Shown one piece after another: positions 1 through 11,115 of a stretch of 64,000 nt of DNA (the first letter of the stretch is position 1; each line of letters starts with the position of its first letter). The position numbers were made by a program, and so were the translations under genes. Below the pieces are notes generated by a model. That model did no database searches, was not told where the DNA came from, and saw nothing but the letters and a program-made list of their open reading frames with translations. The DNA is from Cyclina sinensis (Eukaryota; Mollusca; Bivalvia; Venerida; Veneridae): contig JAAONU010000123.1 in the NCBI GenBank assembly GCA_012932295.1, forward strand, positions 372,001 through 436,000, written 5' to 3'.

Positions 1-636
1 ATAAACAAACAACAACAGTTGCAGATATGACCATGAATTATCATTATAGTGGATATATAAATACAAGTACAAGAGAAAGTACAGTGAAAGACATAACTGT
101 ACCAACAGAAACGACGGTGACAACAGACCAGGGCAAGACTGCTATAAATCCAGATGAAGATGGTGTCTTTCTTTACATTGTTATGGCCGCCGTAGGTGCA
201 TTCGTTCTATTGATTATGATGATTATCATCACCGTTTTCATCATCAAGTCTATGAAGCGGAAGAGGCAAAACCTGTAAGTTTACCATATGGTAATTAGTA
301 TTAATGTCAGCAAAAAACAAAAACAAAACAAAAAACAAAAACACAAAATATCAAGAACATGCTGGTAGCGTAGCGACTTCGAATTCATCAATTTTGAATA
401 ACGAATTCTTTGTGAGTTTTAGTAAATTTAGAAACCTCAAACAATTGAAATATAAATATTATAGATTATTTTTTAACACTTATTAGGGTCGTTTGTTTCA
501 TTTTGAGCATTTTGTTTACGTGTCATTTGGGAGTTCAATTGCCAACGGGATACAGAAAGATAAATTAATTGTCTTAACCAAACGGAATTTGTATGAAAAC
601 ATATCTGTGAAAGAACCAACAATACACTTAATGTCG

Positions 637-667
<31 letters not shown>

Positions 668-3600
668 TTCACATCAAATTTTACCAATGAGATCGAAATA
701 TGCTGACTTTTGACTTTTCGCGTGGATAAAAAGACGAGACGGATAGACAGGAGGAAGGGCGTAGCGGCGAAAATGATTCTGAATGTAACAAAAAGGAAAT
801 TATAAGTGACATACGGTCATTTGCTTTCATAAAGTTTCAGTTGTAAACATGCACTTTTTTGTCCCATTTTCTGAAAGAAAATTGCCCTGTGCCAAATGCC
901 CGGGCCAAATGTGATTGTATGTCACATCAAAATTTCCACATCGAACACATTCGTCACAAAATATGTTACATATGTGCTGGATTTCCGTTACACATTTGTA
1001 TCACCTATTACACATGTGATCATTTTTGTAACAGATGTTACAAATGTGATTTGTTAATTGCAAATGTAGTCTAAATGCCTTGTATTTCACACCTAGAGAG
1101 CTGTAGATATTAAGGTCTATTTGTGGTATTTCCCATGGCTGATTGTTTAAGTAAATTGTTCGTCTACATACCTGAAATCATGACAAAAGACATAAATAAA
1201 TCGAAACCTAACAAAAACAAAATAAAAAAAACCCTATTTGTTTAACGTCTTGTATTTTTAATCCTGCTTTAAATAGACCACTTGAGCTAAGAACAGTTCA
1301 AGTGGTGTTGATCTTGTGTTTGTAGCAAAGTCATATTCATTTACATTATGGAGACATAAATATTGTTTTAAATCATTTAATGAGGAAGACCAATGGGTGC
1401 TTGTGTTACATTCGTCCAGGGGATTAAATTTTTACCGCAACTTGACATTTTTGAAAAAGTCATGAATATAAACATATGAACCTGTATTATATAGAGGATA
1501 TTTGTTTGTTTTTGTGGAAGATGAGAATTTATTTCATCGAGTGAACACCATATGTAACATATGAAAATATCAACATATGGTGTTCACGAGATGAAATAAA
1601 TTCCCATCTTCCACTAAAAAACAAACAAATTTTCTTTTTATTTTATGCCAACACGTCAAAAATGGGTTTTTTATTTATGACATTTTTAATCAGGGCCTTC
1701 AATAAATTCCCCATGGTGAGCCCCAAATCAGTTAATGCGTACTTTGGTTACTCCGCACAAAAAAAGTGCAGACAATCTCCAATACATATGATAACTTTAC
1801 TTCTGCTGAAATAAACTGAATACACTTTCATCAAATAATATTTATTTTTGTCTACACAGTTTATCAATATTTATTGAATTTTGCCATACATACTTTAATC
1901 ATAAAAGCGGATTAATACTCAATATTCAATAGTTCGGTCACAAACATGTATTATCAAAATGGTAATTAACTGATTCAAAACAGTGTATTATCACTTTTAT
2001 CTCACTGATATTTCCCTATATTTCATTGGTAGGCATAAAATAAAATGTTACAAAGTATGCAAAATAACAAGTCATTGTAAACCTTGGAAAATCATTTCAA
2101 CAATAGCTAAGGAAATTTTCAACAAAAAAAGTGGTAACATAATTTCTGTACAGAAACGCACGGATTTTCGCACAAAAACTCCAGTTCTTAAATAATTATA
2201 GAATATGCTACCTATATAACATTCCTGTGTGATCTTGATGTGTTACAGCACACATTATTTTTATTTCAGGCAAAGGTTAAACGAACGCCAGCAGAGGCCA
2301 CTAACCGTGTCACTAGAAGGCATCGACAGGGATGATGACCAAAGGGAGACAATTAATGCAGTATGGTCCAACATTTTGTATAGATTAACTATTATGTTTG
2401 ATAATGGCTGTGTGTGGATAGAGTTCAGACCTAAGCATCTAGGAGCAATTAATCTTGTAAAAGAAGAGTGTTGTTGATAACTAGTAACCATAGTAACATG
2501 ATAAATATAGCTATACTGAATATGCTACATGTTTTATTACCATTTTTATCATTTAGGTCAGTCAAGAACTGTATGGACAGCAAGACAGCAGACTTCCTGT
2601 GACTGTATTTGGAAACGCGTCTCATCAAGAACAGACTTTCCAGTCTTTCGTTTTACAAGATAAAGAAACTCGAAGTCACAGAAGTGGCAGCAGTCAAATG
2701 CAAAGCAGAATCTCGTCTAATGAAAACGACAGAACAACTGCAAATAATGAGAATAGCGACGGACGCTTTCAGCAAGTAGAAACTTTAAATACTGTTGGTC
2801 ATGAGTACGAAAACACAAAAATGTCAAATCAAAATCTCACCAGTAAACAACCACTAAAGGCGAACATACCAACAAACGAATCCCCTTCAACTCAGCAGGA
2901 TAAGCATGATTATGAAACAGCATTTCGAATGTCTGATGATCTTTCTAAAAGAGAATACGAGAATGTCATAACAACCAGCAAACCTACCAGCACAATTTCT
3001 TTTCCATCACCTAACGTTAAACATACAAATGGAAACCTTAATCAACTAAATATTCAGCAGCATACAACAGTCACCACAACAAAAGAAGTTACACCGAAAA
3101 ATGAACCTGCTAGTAAGAAACATATTTCCAGCTCAAAAGCTAAAAAACTGAAACCAAAAGTGCAACCTAAACCTACAACAAGGACAAAGACCTTCATTGA
3201 CAACTCGGACAGTGAATATAAAACTAAAGTTCAAGGAAATAATGTGGGTGAATCTCAAAATTATGAAAACTCATTAGGGAAGTCAAGAAGAGCCGAGTTT
3301 TCCCAAGGCAAACTTTTAAGCACCGTACCACCACCGCGCAATACAATTACGGCAAAATCTAAAGCAGGATTACCTATGCAAAGACGATCAAGTGAATATG
3401 AAGACCCAGAAACTGCATTGAGTTTGTTTGAAGGTAAGAATGTGCAATCAAACAAGTCTGATGTTAAAATGACTAAACGCAGTGAGTCAGGATCTAAGTC
3501 ACAAGAGAAAAAATACAATACCCAAAAGTGCAAACAGACTTCAATAAAACTGAAAAATGATCATTCAAAATTAAAACCATTGGTCTCCAAACCCGATTAC

Positions 3601-4218
3601 GCTAATATATCTGTGCAAAATCCATCGGCATCAAAAAATGATAATAACACAACTTTTGATTACGAAAATGAAGACACTGTAAACGAATTGAAGTCAACTC
3701 TAAAAAGGCTACGCAAGCGTGGATTTAGCACATCGTGTTTAGACAGTGGGAAACAAGAAATGGTTGTGCCATCTGGTTCAACAAATAAACAAAGCTTGAC
3801 TGATCTTAAAGTTTGTTCAGGAAACGAGGATGAATATTTGCCGATGGACGCAATAACTACAGACGACGCTGTATACTTACCGATGAACGAAAGAAATTGC
3901 GACCTATATATGAGAATGGTTCCACCGGAAGAACAGTACATTAAAATGAAATCTGATCTTAACTGCGGGGAAAGAAAAACTAAACCGCTTCCGAAAACTA
4001 CAGGCTCCGACCTACCTAAAGGTTATCGCACTGCCCCGAAACCTTGCGGTGGTGTTTACAGTGCGAGATATGTGAATGTTTCAGACCAACCGATAAGTTA
4101 CGTTAATTTTTCGGACCAGTCTATCAAATATGTAAATTTCTTCAGATCACGGAGTATCGATGATGTGTATACGTGCGCAGACAGAAGGTCGAATATTTTC
4201 AAGTCTAAAAATGATTAG
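1..4218 (+). CDS. Single-pass membrane protein with tyrosine-motif-rich cytoplasmic tail (5' partial)
   Basis: Three exons join in frame; the 5' part lies left of the window. Exon 1-274 (open from base 3, donor GT at 275) encodes a Thr-rich stalk, one hydrophobic helix ending IIITVFIIK and a basic KRKR stop-transfer. Exon 2270-2360 follows (phase 2 join, donor GT at 2361). The terminal exon 2557-4218 (phase 0 join) ends at TAG. The tail, ~580 residues, is hydrophilic, Ser/Lys/Asn-rich and probably disordered. It carries eight YxN sites (YENT, YENV, YENS, YANI, YENE, YVNV, YVNF twice), the Grb2 SH2 type, and four YxxM sites (YLPM, YLPM, YMRM, YIKM; 3835-3951), the PI3K p85 type, plus PPPR and KPLP proline motifs. 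I infer a receptor or LAT/LAX-like transmembrane adaptor phosphorylated by tyrosine kinases. The ectodomain is not visible, so no family name is given. Possible AATAAA signals lie at 4787 and 5076. Confidence 0.8.
643..665. repeat. 23-nt poly(A) run in intron
   Basis: An uninterrupted run of 23 A lies in the first visible intron (275-2269) of the membrane-protein gene. It could be the tail of an old retroposed copy, but no recognisable SINE or LINE body precedes it. The rest of this intron holds a palindromic-motif cluster and one fold-back repeat, and no coding sequence that I can support. Confidence 0.6.
895..1065. repeat. Cluster of TTACANATGTG-like palindromic motifs
   Basis: Short variants of TTACACATGTG recur several times within about 170 bp, including one perfect CACATGTG E-box-type palindrome. 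It lies inside an intron. It may be a degenerate microsatellite or a group of transcription-factor sites; nothing in the sequence decides between these. Confidence 0.4.
1501..1629. repeat. Fold-back inverted repeat (~55-bp arms)
   Basis: Arms at about 1501-1555 and 1573-1629 are near-perfect reverse complements separated by about 17 bp. Both hold GGAAGATG...GAATTTATTTCAT and the CACCATATG core near the centre. This is a MITE-like or hairpin sequence inside an intron of the plus-strand gene; its transcript could fold into a long stem. Confidence 0.8.
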
Positions 4219-5409
4219 CCTGCATTAACGGAATGGCCAACCTGAAATTTTAATTCTACTCTAGCTTTTAACGGAAACATTTTTAAGGCTAGATGAAGAG
4301 ATCTGAATGTAGAGATTCACTGTCGAGGCTTACGTCGTTAGAGCTGACATAACGGCAGAATAACACACTCTTCATCTTGGAGGTGAAGAATTTGAATCCC
4401 TTTGTCTGAGTGTGGCCAAATTTTAAGTGAGAGTGAATAGTTAGAACTTAAAACAGTAGTGTGAATATGTAAGGATAGCTGATATTCATATGTTATAATT
4501 GTTGTCTTTAATTGTATGTAGCTTCATGTGATCCATTTATGGATATGATTTGCACACTGATCTTTGCAGAAGTAAAAATATTCAAATGCCGGATTCTTTA
4601 AAAGTATTGCCATCCACGAAAAATAATTTCAAAAAAGTTACAACAAAGCAACGACAACAACAAAATACATATACAGTAGACCATACCATACAGTAGCACC
4701 CACACACCAGACAAAGTTGCCTTTAAAAATATCTTGACGGAAATTTGTGGCATTCATTTCTTGGTCTATACATATGAATAGTAAATAATAAAATTTTCCA
4801 AACATGACACTGCAGATGAATCTTAAAATAACTGTACACCATAACAAAACGTGTTAAGCTTTTGTAAATTCAAAGCTTAAATATTCAAAATGCAACAATC
4901 GAGGGTAAAATAAGTAACACGGATGTCTGTGTGACTTATAAACTCAGATGATTCCATTTTCATTGTAAACTGTGTGTGACAAACATGTGTATCCGTGTAT
5001 TCTATAGTGTATTGTGTCAGTGCATTATCGCTATATTTATATGATATATACAAAGCCATTAAAGAAAATACTGCAAATAAAAGAACTTATTCAAAATAAT
5101 TTGTTGATATCACTAGCTTTTAAACGGTCCATGGAAGAACTGAAGACTTCAAAAAAACAAAAAGGAAACAAGAAGTTGTGGCCACACAATTAGTTTCTGT
5201 TAGGACAATTAAAGGGCCCTTTTTAACCATTTTTCATTGTTGTGTGAGACACGAAGTTATTTAAAAGTATTTTCATACATATATCTAATGAAATAATGTG
5301 ACCCACAATGTGAATCAAAGTGAACAATCATTGTTAAGACTGCAGCAGGCTACATGCTAAAGATGAAAGCTTTAGGACTTACTAGTGCTTCTAAACAAGA
5401 AGATTGTTT
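4219..5409 (+). other. 3' UTR / intergenic, no gene seen
   Basis: Downstream of the TAG stop of the tyrosine-motif gene. AATAAA hexamers occur at 4787-4792 and 5076-5081 and could serve as its polyadenylation signals. I see no supported coding sequence; the short open frames here lack splice context and protein-like composition. Confidence 0.5.
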
Positions 5410-6480
5410 AAGTAGTCTTATATTTTCATAATACAAGTGACCCCTAGGGTAGTCCAATTTTAACACATGTGGCATAATTTGCATATTTCTTTTAGATTTC
5501 AAAAAGATGCAACGACAAGGTCAGTAGGTCACTGTAAATGTCTCATGCATGTCAAGTTAAAGATGTGAACATGATAGCTCCTTCTAACTAAAGTTTTCAA
5601 TACAAGTCTGAGACCCTCAGGTGGGATAACTTGTAATTCCGGGACCACAGTTTGAAAACCTGGTGCAAAACCACTATACAATGTTACACATCAAATATCT
5701 AAGATCTGGTCCTTACTGTTTTGAGAAGATTTTGAAAGAAAAAAAAAAACTTAATACACAAGTTAAATTATTGACCGCTAAGGAGGGGCATTTTATATCC
5801 TATGACTACAATTTGAGCAATTTTTGTTGAGGACCACAGCAATATGCCAAACACAATATGATTTTGTTCCAGGCCTTGTATTTTCTGAGAGATAAAAAAG
5901 AAGAATTTCTATGTAGGAGTACCAGTGTGTAAAAGGGAGTGACCACTGGGGTGGCTCAGTTCTGGCCCTATGCTCATTTTTTAACAGTCTTGTTAGAGGT
6001 TAGTAAGCAATGCTACACACTAAATATCAAAACCCTTGGCACTGAAGTTTCAGAGAAGAATAATTCTTACGATGTTCTTCTATTTTTCATTGTTATAAAG
6101 TGACCCTAACAGCGGGGCCAATTGTGATATTAGAGAATAAGTTTGACTGATCTTTATACAGATTCACTAGACAACGATACACACCAAATTTCAGAGCTCC
6201 TGGTCTGGTGTTTTTTGACAATAAGTTTTTTTGCTTCTTGTTGGCATAGCAAACAGAGTTCTGCATGGAACTGAATTATGCAAAATCGGTTCATTCAAGG
6301 AACCAGCTAACTTTCATTAACTTCTATGCTGGGATATTAGAGGCGATGTATTGTAAACTGAAATTTTGACTTCCATCACAAAACACGGACATGCACATCT
6401 CGTCTGGGCTTTTAAGCAGATAGATAAAACGTAAAAGCGCAGTGTCAAAGGGTTATTTATCTATATTCTTATTGACCATG
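5410..6480. repeat. Degenerate tandem array, ancient relative of the 165-bp unit
   Basis: Four or five diverged units repeat phrases such as 'caatgctacacaccaaatat', 'gtgacccctagggt' and 'agaagattttgaaag'. The same phrases form the near-identical 165-bp array at 59940-61560. The high divergence says this copy is old. No terminal structure survives on the left; an intact-looking element begins just to the right at 6498. Confidence 0.65.
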
Positions 6481-6497
6481 TTGACAGATAAATTTAA

Positions 6498-9400
6498 ACA
6501 AGAGGGCCATGATGGCCCTGGATCGTTCACCTGAGTAATTTGGCTTAGGGTCTGCTGTTAAGCAAACATCAGATGCAATATTACATTTTCAAAGATCTCA
6601 TATTTTATACAAATAAAACCCACGAGGCATAGGCGATTTCGAGAATGTGAGCTGTCATTTGACAATACTGACTAAAATCTATTTTTTGTTCATTTTGATC
6701 AATGCAGCGGAACCGTTTTAGCAATTTTAATAGAGGGCTATGTAAAGGACATTTCTGTGAAATTTGGTTGAAAATCACCTTGCCGTTTAAGTGAAGATGT
6801 TGTTTGATTTTTTTTTCTTCTATTTGTAGCTTTTGCAGCCATTATGTGCAATGGAGCAGAACGGTTTGAGCAATCTTAGAGAAGGCAATAATAGGAACAT
6901 TTCTGTAAAGTTTAAAAGAAAATTGCCGAGATGTTTTAGAGAAGCTGTCATTTAAATCCAAATATTGACGAAAATCTATTTTTAGCTCTGGCTGCCATTT
7001 TGTTCAATGGAGCAGAACCTTTTAAGTAAGTTTAATACAGGGCTCTGTAAGGAACAATTGTATGAAATTGGGTGGAAATTACCTTACCTTTGAGGAGGAG
7101 ATGTTTTCACTTTTTTTTCTATTTTTAGCTTTTGCAGCCCTTATGTGCAATGGAGAGGTTGGACCGATTTCAGAAAAGGACATTTTAAGAACATTTCTAT
7201 CAAATCTGAGCTAAAGAAGTGAATTTGTTAACGTTACATTGTGTCAAAAATAACTTGAAATGGCCTGAAGTGCAAAAACTCTCCAACCAGTCAAGAAAAT
7301 TGTCAGATTTTTTTCTGCTTTTCACTTTCATATGAACAATATTAAGTTATGACGTTCCGAATTATGGATGTTTCTATGAAAAAAATACTTTGCGGACAAT
7401 GCATTTTGCCATATAATACTGATAGTATTATCTATGGGTGCATAAACTTGAACCAGGTTAAACTAAAATTAACTTAAAAAAAGGTTTCATTTTTCAATTT
7501 AGTAATTTTGGCCTTACTTACGCACATTGAACAGAACAAAAGAAAAAAACAAAAAGAAAAAGAGTGGATCGGTCACCTGAGCACTTTGGCTGAGGGTTTG
7601 CCGTTAAGCAAACATCAGATGCAACATTACATTTTCTTATGAAGATTTTCAAAGATCGCATATTTTAAACAAAAAAAAAATCCATGTGGCAGAGGCAATT
7701 TCGAGATAACAGCTGCTTAGGAGATGTCATTTGAAGCAAAATATTGATGAAAATCTATTTTTAGGTCTAATGGCCGTTTTGTTCAATGGAGAAGAACTGT
7801 TTTAGCAATTTTAATAGAGGGCTATGCAAGGAACATTTCTGTGGAATTTGGTTGAAAATCACCTTGCTGTTTAAATGAATATGTTGTTTGTTTAGCTTTT
7901 GTAACCATTATGTGCAATGGAGTCGAATGATTTGAGCAATTTTAGAAAAAGGCAATATCAGGAAAATTTCTGTAAAGTTTAAAAGAAAAGGACTAAGCAG
8001 TTTTGAAAGGAGATGTCATTTGAAGCAAATTATTGATGAAAATCTATTTTTAGCTCTGGCAGCCATTTTCTTCGATCAAGCAGACTATTTTTAGCAATTT
8101 AAATAAAGGGCTCTGGAACATTTCCGTGAAATTTTGTGGAAAATCACATTGCTGTTTAGGAGGATATGTTGTTTGAAGTTTTTTCTATTTTTAGCTTTTG
8201 CAGCCTTTATGTGCAATAGAGTGGAACCATTGGAGCAATTTTAGAATAGGGCAATATAAGGATCATTTCTGTAAAGTTAAGTTTAAAATGCATTAGTAGT
8301 TTTGGAGAAGATGTAATTTGGACCCAAATATTTAAGAAAACTTTTTTTTTAGCTCTGGAGACCATTTTGTTCAATGGAGCAGAACCGTTTAATCAACTTT
8401 AATAGAAGGCTATGAAGGGAACATTTCCGTGTAATTTAATGAAAAATTACCTTGCCGTTGAGGAGGAGATGCTGTTTAATTTCCTTTCTATCTTTAGCTT
8501 TTGCAGCCCTTATGTGCAATGGAGAGGAACGATTTGAGCAATTTTAGAAAAGGGCAATATATGGGGAAAAAAATCTAATTTGGTTTAAAATGGTCAAGTG
8601 GTTTTAGAGCAGATGTCATTTGAAGCCAAATAATGACAAAAATCTTTTTTTAGCTCTAGCGGCAATTTTATTCAATGAAGCTGAACAGTTTTAGCAAATT
8701 GAATAGAGGGCAATGTAAGGAACATTTCTGAGAAATTCGGTGGAAAATTACCTTGCCATTTAGGAGATGCTTTTCATTTTTTTCTGTTTTAAGCTTTTGC
8801 CGCTTTATATGCAATGGAGTGGAACGGTTTGAGCAATTTTAGGAAAGGGAAATGTTAGGAACATTTCTGTCAAATTTCCTTTAAAATAGCCAAGTGGTTT
8901 TTGAGAAGATGTCATTTAAAGCTAAATATTGACGAACATCTATTTTTAGCTCTGGTGGTCAATTTGTTAAGTGCAGAAGAACTGTTTTAACAATATTGAA
9001 AGAGGGTTATTAGGAACATTTCTGTGAAATTTGGTGGAAAATCACCTTGCCGTTTAGGAAATGTTTTTTTTTTCTTCTTTTTTTCCATTTGTAGCTTTTG
9101 CAGCCCTTTTGTGCAATGGAGCGGAACGATTTGAGCAATTTAAGAAAAGGGCAATATAAGCAACATTTCTGTCAAATTTGGTTTAAAATGGCCAAGTGGT
9201 TTTGGAGAAGATGTCATTTAAAGCCAAATATTGACGAAAATCTATTTTTAGTTCTGGCGGTCATTTAGTTCAATGGAGCGGAACCGTTTTAGCAGTTTTA
9301 ATAGAGGGCTATGTAAGGAAGATTTCTGTGAAATTTGATGGAAAATCACCAAGCTGTATAGGAGATGTTGTTTGAATTTGTTTCTATTTTTAGCTTTTGC

Positions 9401-9594
9401 AGCCCTTATGTACAATGGAGCGGAACGGTTTGAGCAAGTTTAGAAAAGGGCAATATAAGGAACATTTCTGTAAAGTTTGGTTAAAAATAGCTTTGTGGTT
9501 TAGGAGGAGATGTCAGTTAAAGTAAAATGTTGACAACGGACGACTGGTGATCACAATAGCTCACCCTGAGCATTTGATCAGGTGAGCTAAAAAA
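6498..9594. mobile_element. 3.1 kb non-autonomous element built of ~300-bp dimeric repeats
   Basis: The left end is ACAAG followed by the palindrome GGGCCATGATGGCCC and TCACCTGAG. The right end is TCAGGTGAGCTAAAAA. The two ends are inverted relative to each other. In between are about ten repeats that alternate two related ~150-bp monomers: one with 'gcagaaccgttttagcaatt', the other with 'gcggaacggtttgagcaatt'. Read on the minus strand, it begins TTTTT and ends CTTGT, as do several other elements in this window. No coding capacity is seen. A second head-like segment at 7562 (GGTCACCTGAGCAC) suggests internal duplication or nesting. It resembles the pearl/Helitron-like non-autonomous elements described from bivalves; that assignment is inference. 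Confidence 0.7.
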
Positions 9595-10397
9595 TAAAAT
9601 TGATTTTTTTTCATGCAATATGCTCATTCCATTTTGGCCAATCAAAACATCAAAGCAAGAAATTATTTTGTAAATAAAATTATTTTCACAAATAATGATT
9701 TATTCAAGAACAGAGGGAATAAAACAATGATTGTGTTTAGGCAATGAAGAACCAATGTTTTATTTACACTTATATATCATACTTCCTTTTTTGCTGTTTC
9801 AATTAAGAATAACAATAACAACATAACAACAAGAAAATTCATTGAACTGATATCCTCCGCCAAATAATACAAATCACTGGAATGGGGCTTTTAAGTCTAC
9901 ATATACCTTGGAATTTGAGTGACAAATTAATCTGGCATCTTTATCTATAATAAATCAATGCCCATAAAAATTGAGCTGTGCCAAACAAAAGTAGCTCTTA
10001 TAGCTTTTGACATCGTTTGAGAGAAAAGATGTCAACATTCTCATAGCAGCGGAACATCAGCAATTTTGGTCTAAATAAGTGCACTGTATGACTCCTTAAT
10101 GACATCAATACACCTACCAGTTTAATTTTGATACCTAAAATACTTTCTGAGGTATGGCCAAAAAAAAAAAAAAATAGGAAAATAGCAATTGGGAATAACT
10201 TAATAAATATAACGTAAGAGTTATAATTCCTATGCACAGCACGTCTACTAAATAAGATGTAACCACCTGATTATTTTAGTCTAGACATTTTTATATTCTT
10301 ATTTCATTTTTTCTGGTTTTCGTGGATGACATGATTTTAAACTTTTTCTTTACCCTTAATTGATTTTAAATTTCCACACCAAACATGTATTTTCTTT
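9595..10397. other. AT-rich intergenic, nothing recognised
   Basis: Single-copy-looking AT-rich sequence between two repeat blocks. The part after about 9995 begins to resemble the 155-bp units further right. I see no credible exon: open frames are short and low-complexity. Confidence 0.4.
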
Positions 10398-11115
10398 CTA
10401 CTTATAACTAGAACTGTCACTGTCCTGGTGCCAAAACCCCTCACATGCCGCTTTTTCAGTAAAGTATTGATATATGGGAACATATTGATTTATGCCCAAA
10501 ACCAGAATTAAGTATGAACAATTAAAAAGGGCAATAATTCCAAATTTATGCAAAAAAAGTGTTATGTTTGTTGGGCACTGCACTTCTTCTCAATGAGATC
10601 TATTTATCTATGAAGTTTCAAGTTGATACCTTCAAAAGTTTTCGAGTTATGCCCTGGACATAAATTAAGCATGAAAAATTTCAAAGAGCAATAATTCCAA
10701 AATTATACAAAAGAGAGTTATGGTTCCTAACACTGCATTTCTGCTCAATGACATCTATTTATCTATGAAGTTTCAAGTTAATATCTCCAACACATTTTGA
10801 GTTATCCCCTAGACAAAAATTAAGTATGAAAATTTCAAAGGGCAATAATTCCAAAATTATGCAAAAGAGAGTAATGGTTCTTGGGCACTGCTCTTCTCCT
10901 CAATGAGGTCTATTTATCTGTGAAGTTTCAGGTTGATATCTCCAATAGTTTTTTAGGTATGCCTGGGACAAAAATTAAGTTTGAAAATTTTGAATTTCTT
11001 ATTCCAAAATTATGCAAAAGTGAGTTATGGTTCTTGGGCACTGCACTTCCCCTCAGTAGTGAGATCTATCCATCTATGAAGTTTCAAGTTGATACCTCCA
11101 ATACTGTTCCTTGAC
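10398..11115. repeat. ~155-bp tandem repeat, about 4 units
   Basis: The phrase 'gggcactgc' followed by 'tctatttatctatgaagttt' recurs near 10573, 10730, 10883 and 11037, which gives a period of roughly 153-157 bp. The units are moderately diverged. The array leads directly into an ACAAG/GGGCC element head at 11224 through a CAGACAG-type simple tract, so it may be part of that element. Confidence 0.75.

Noticed and set aside
6498..9594. CRISPR-like or piRNA-cluster reading of the regular repeats
   Set aside because: Units are 150-300 bp with no unique spacers, in a metazoan genome; the arrangement is a tandem satellite-like array with element ends.
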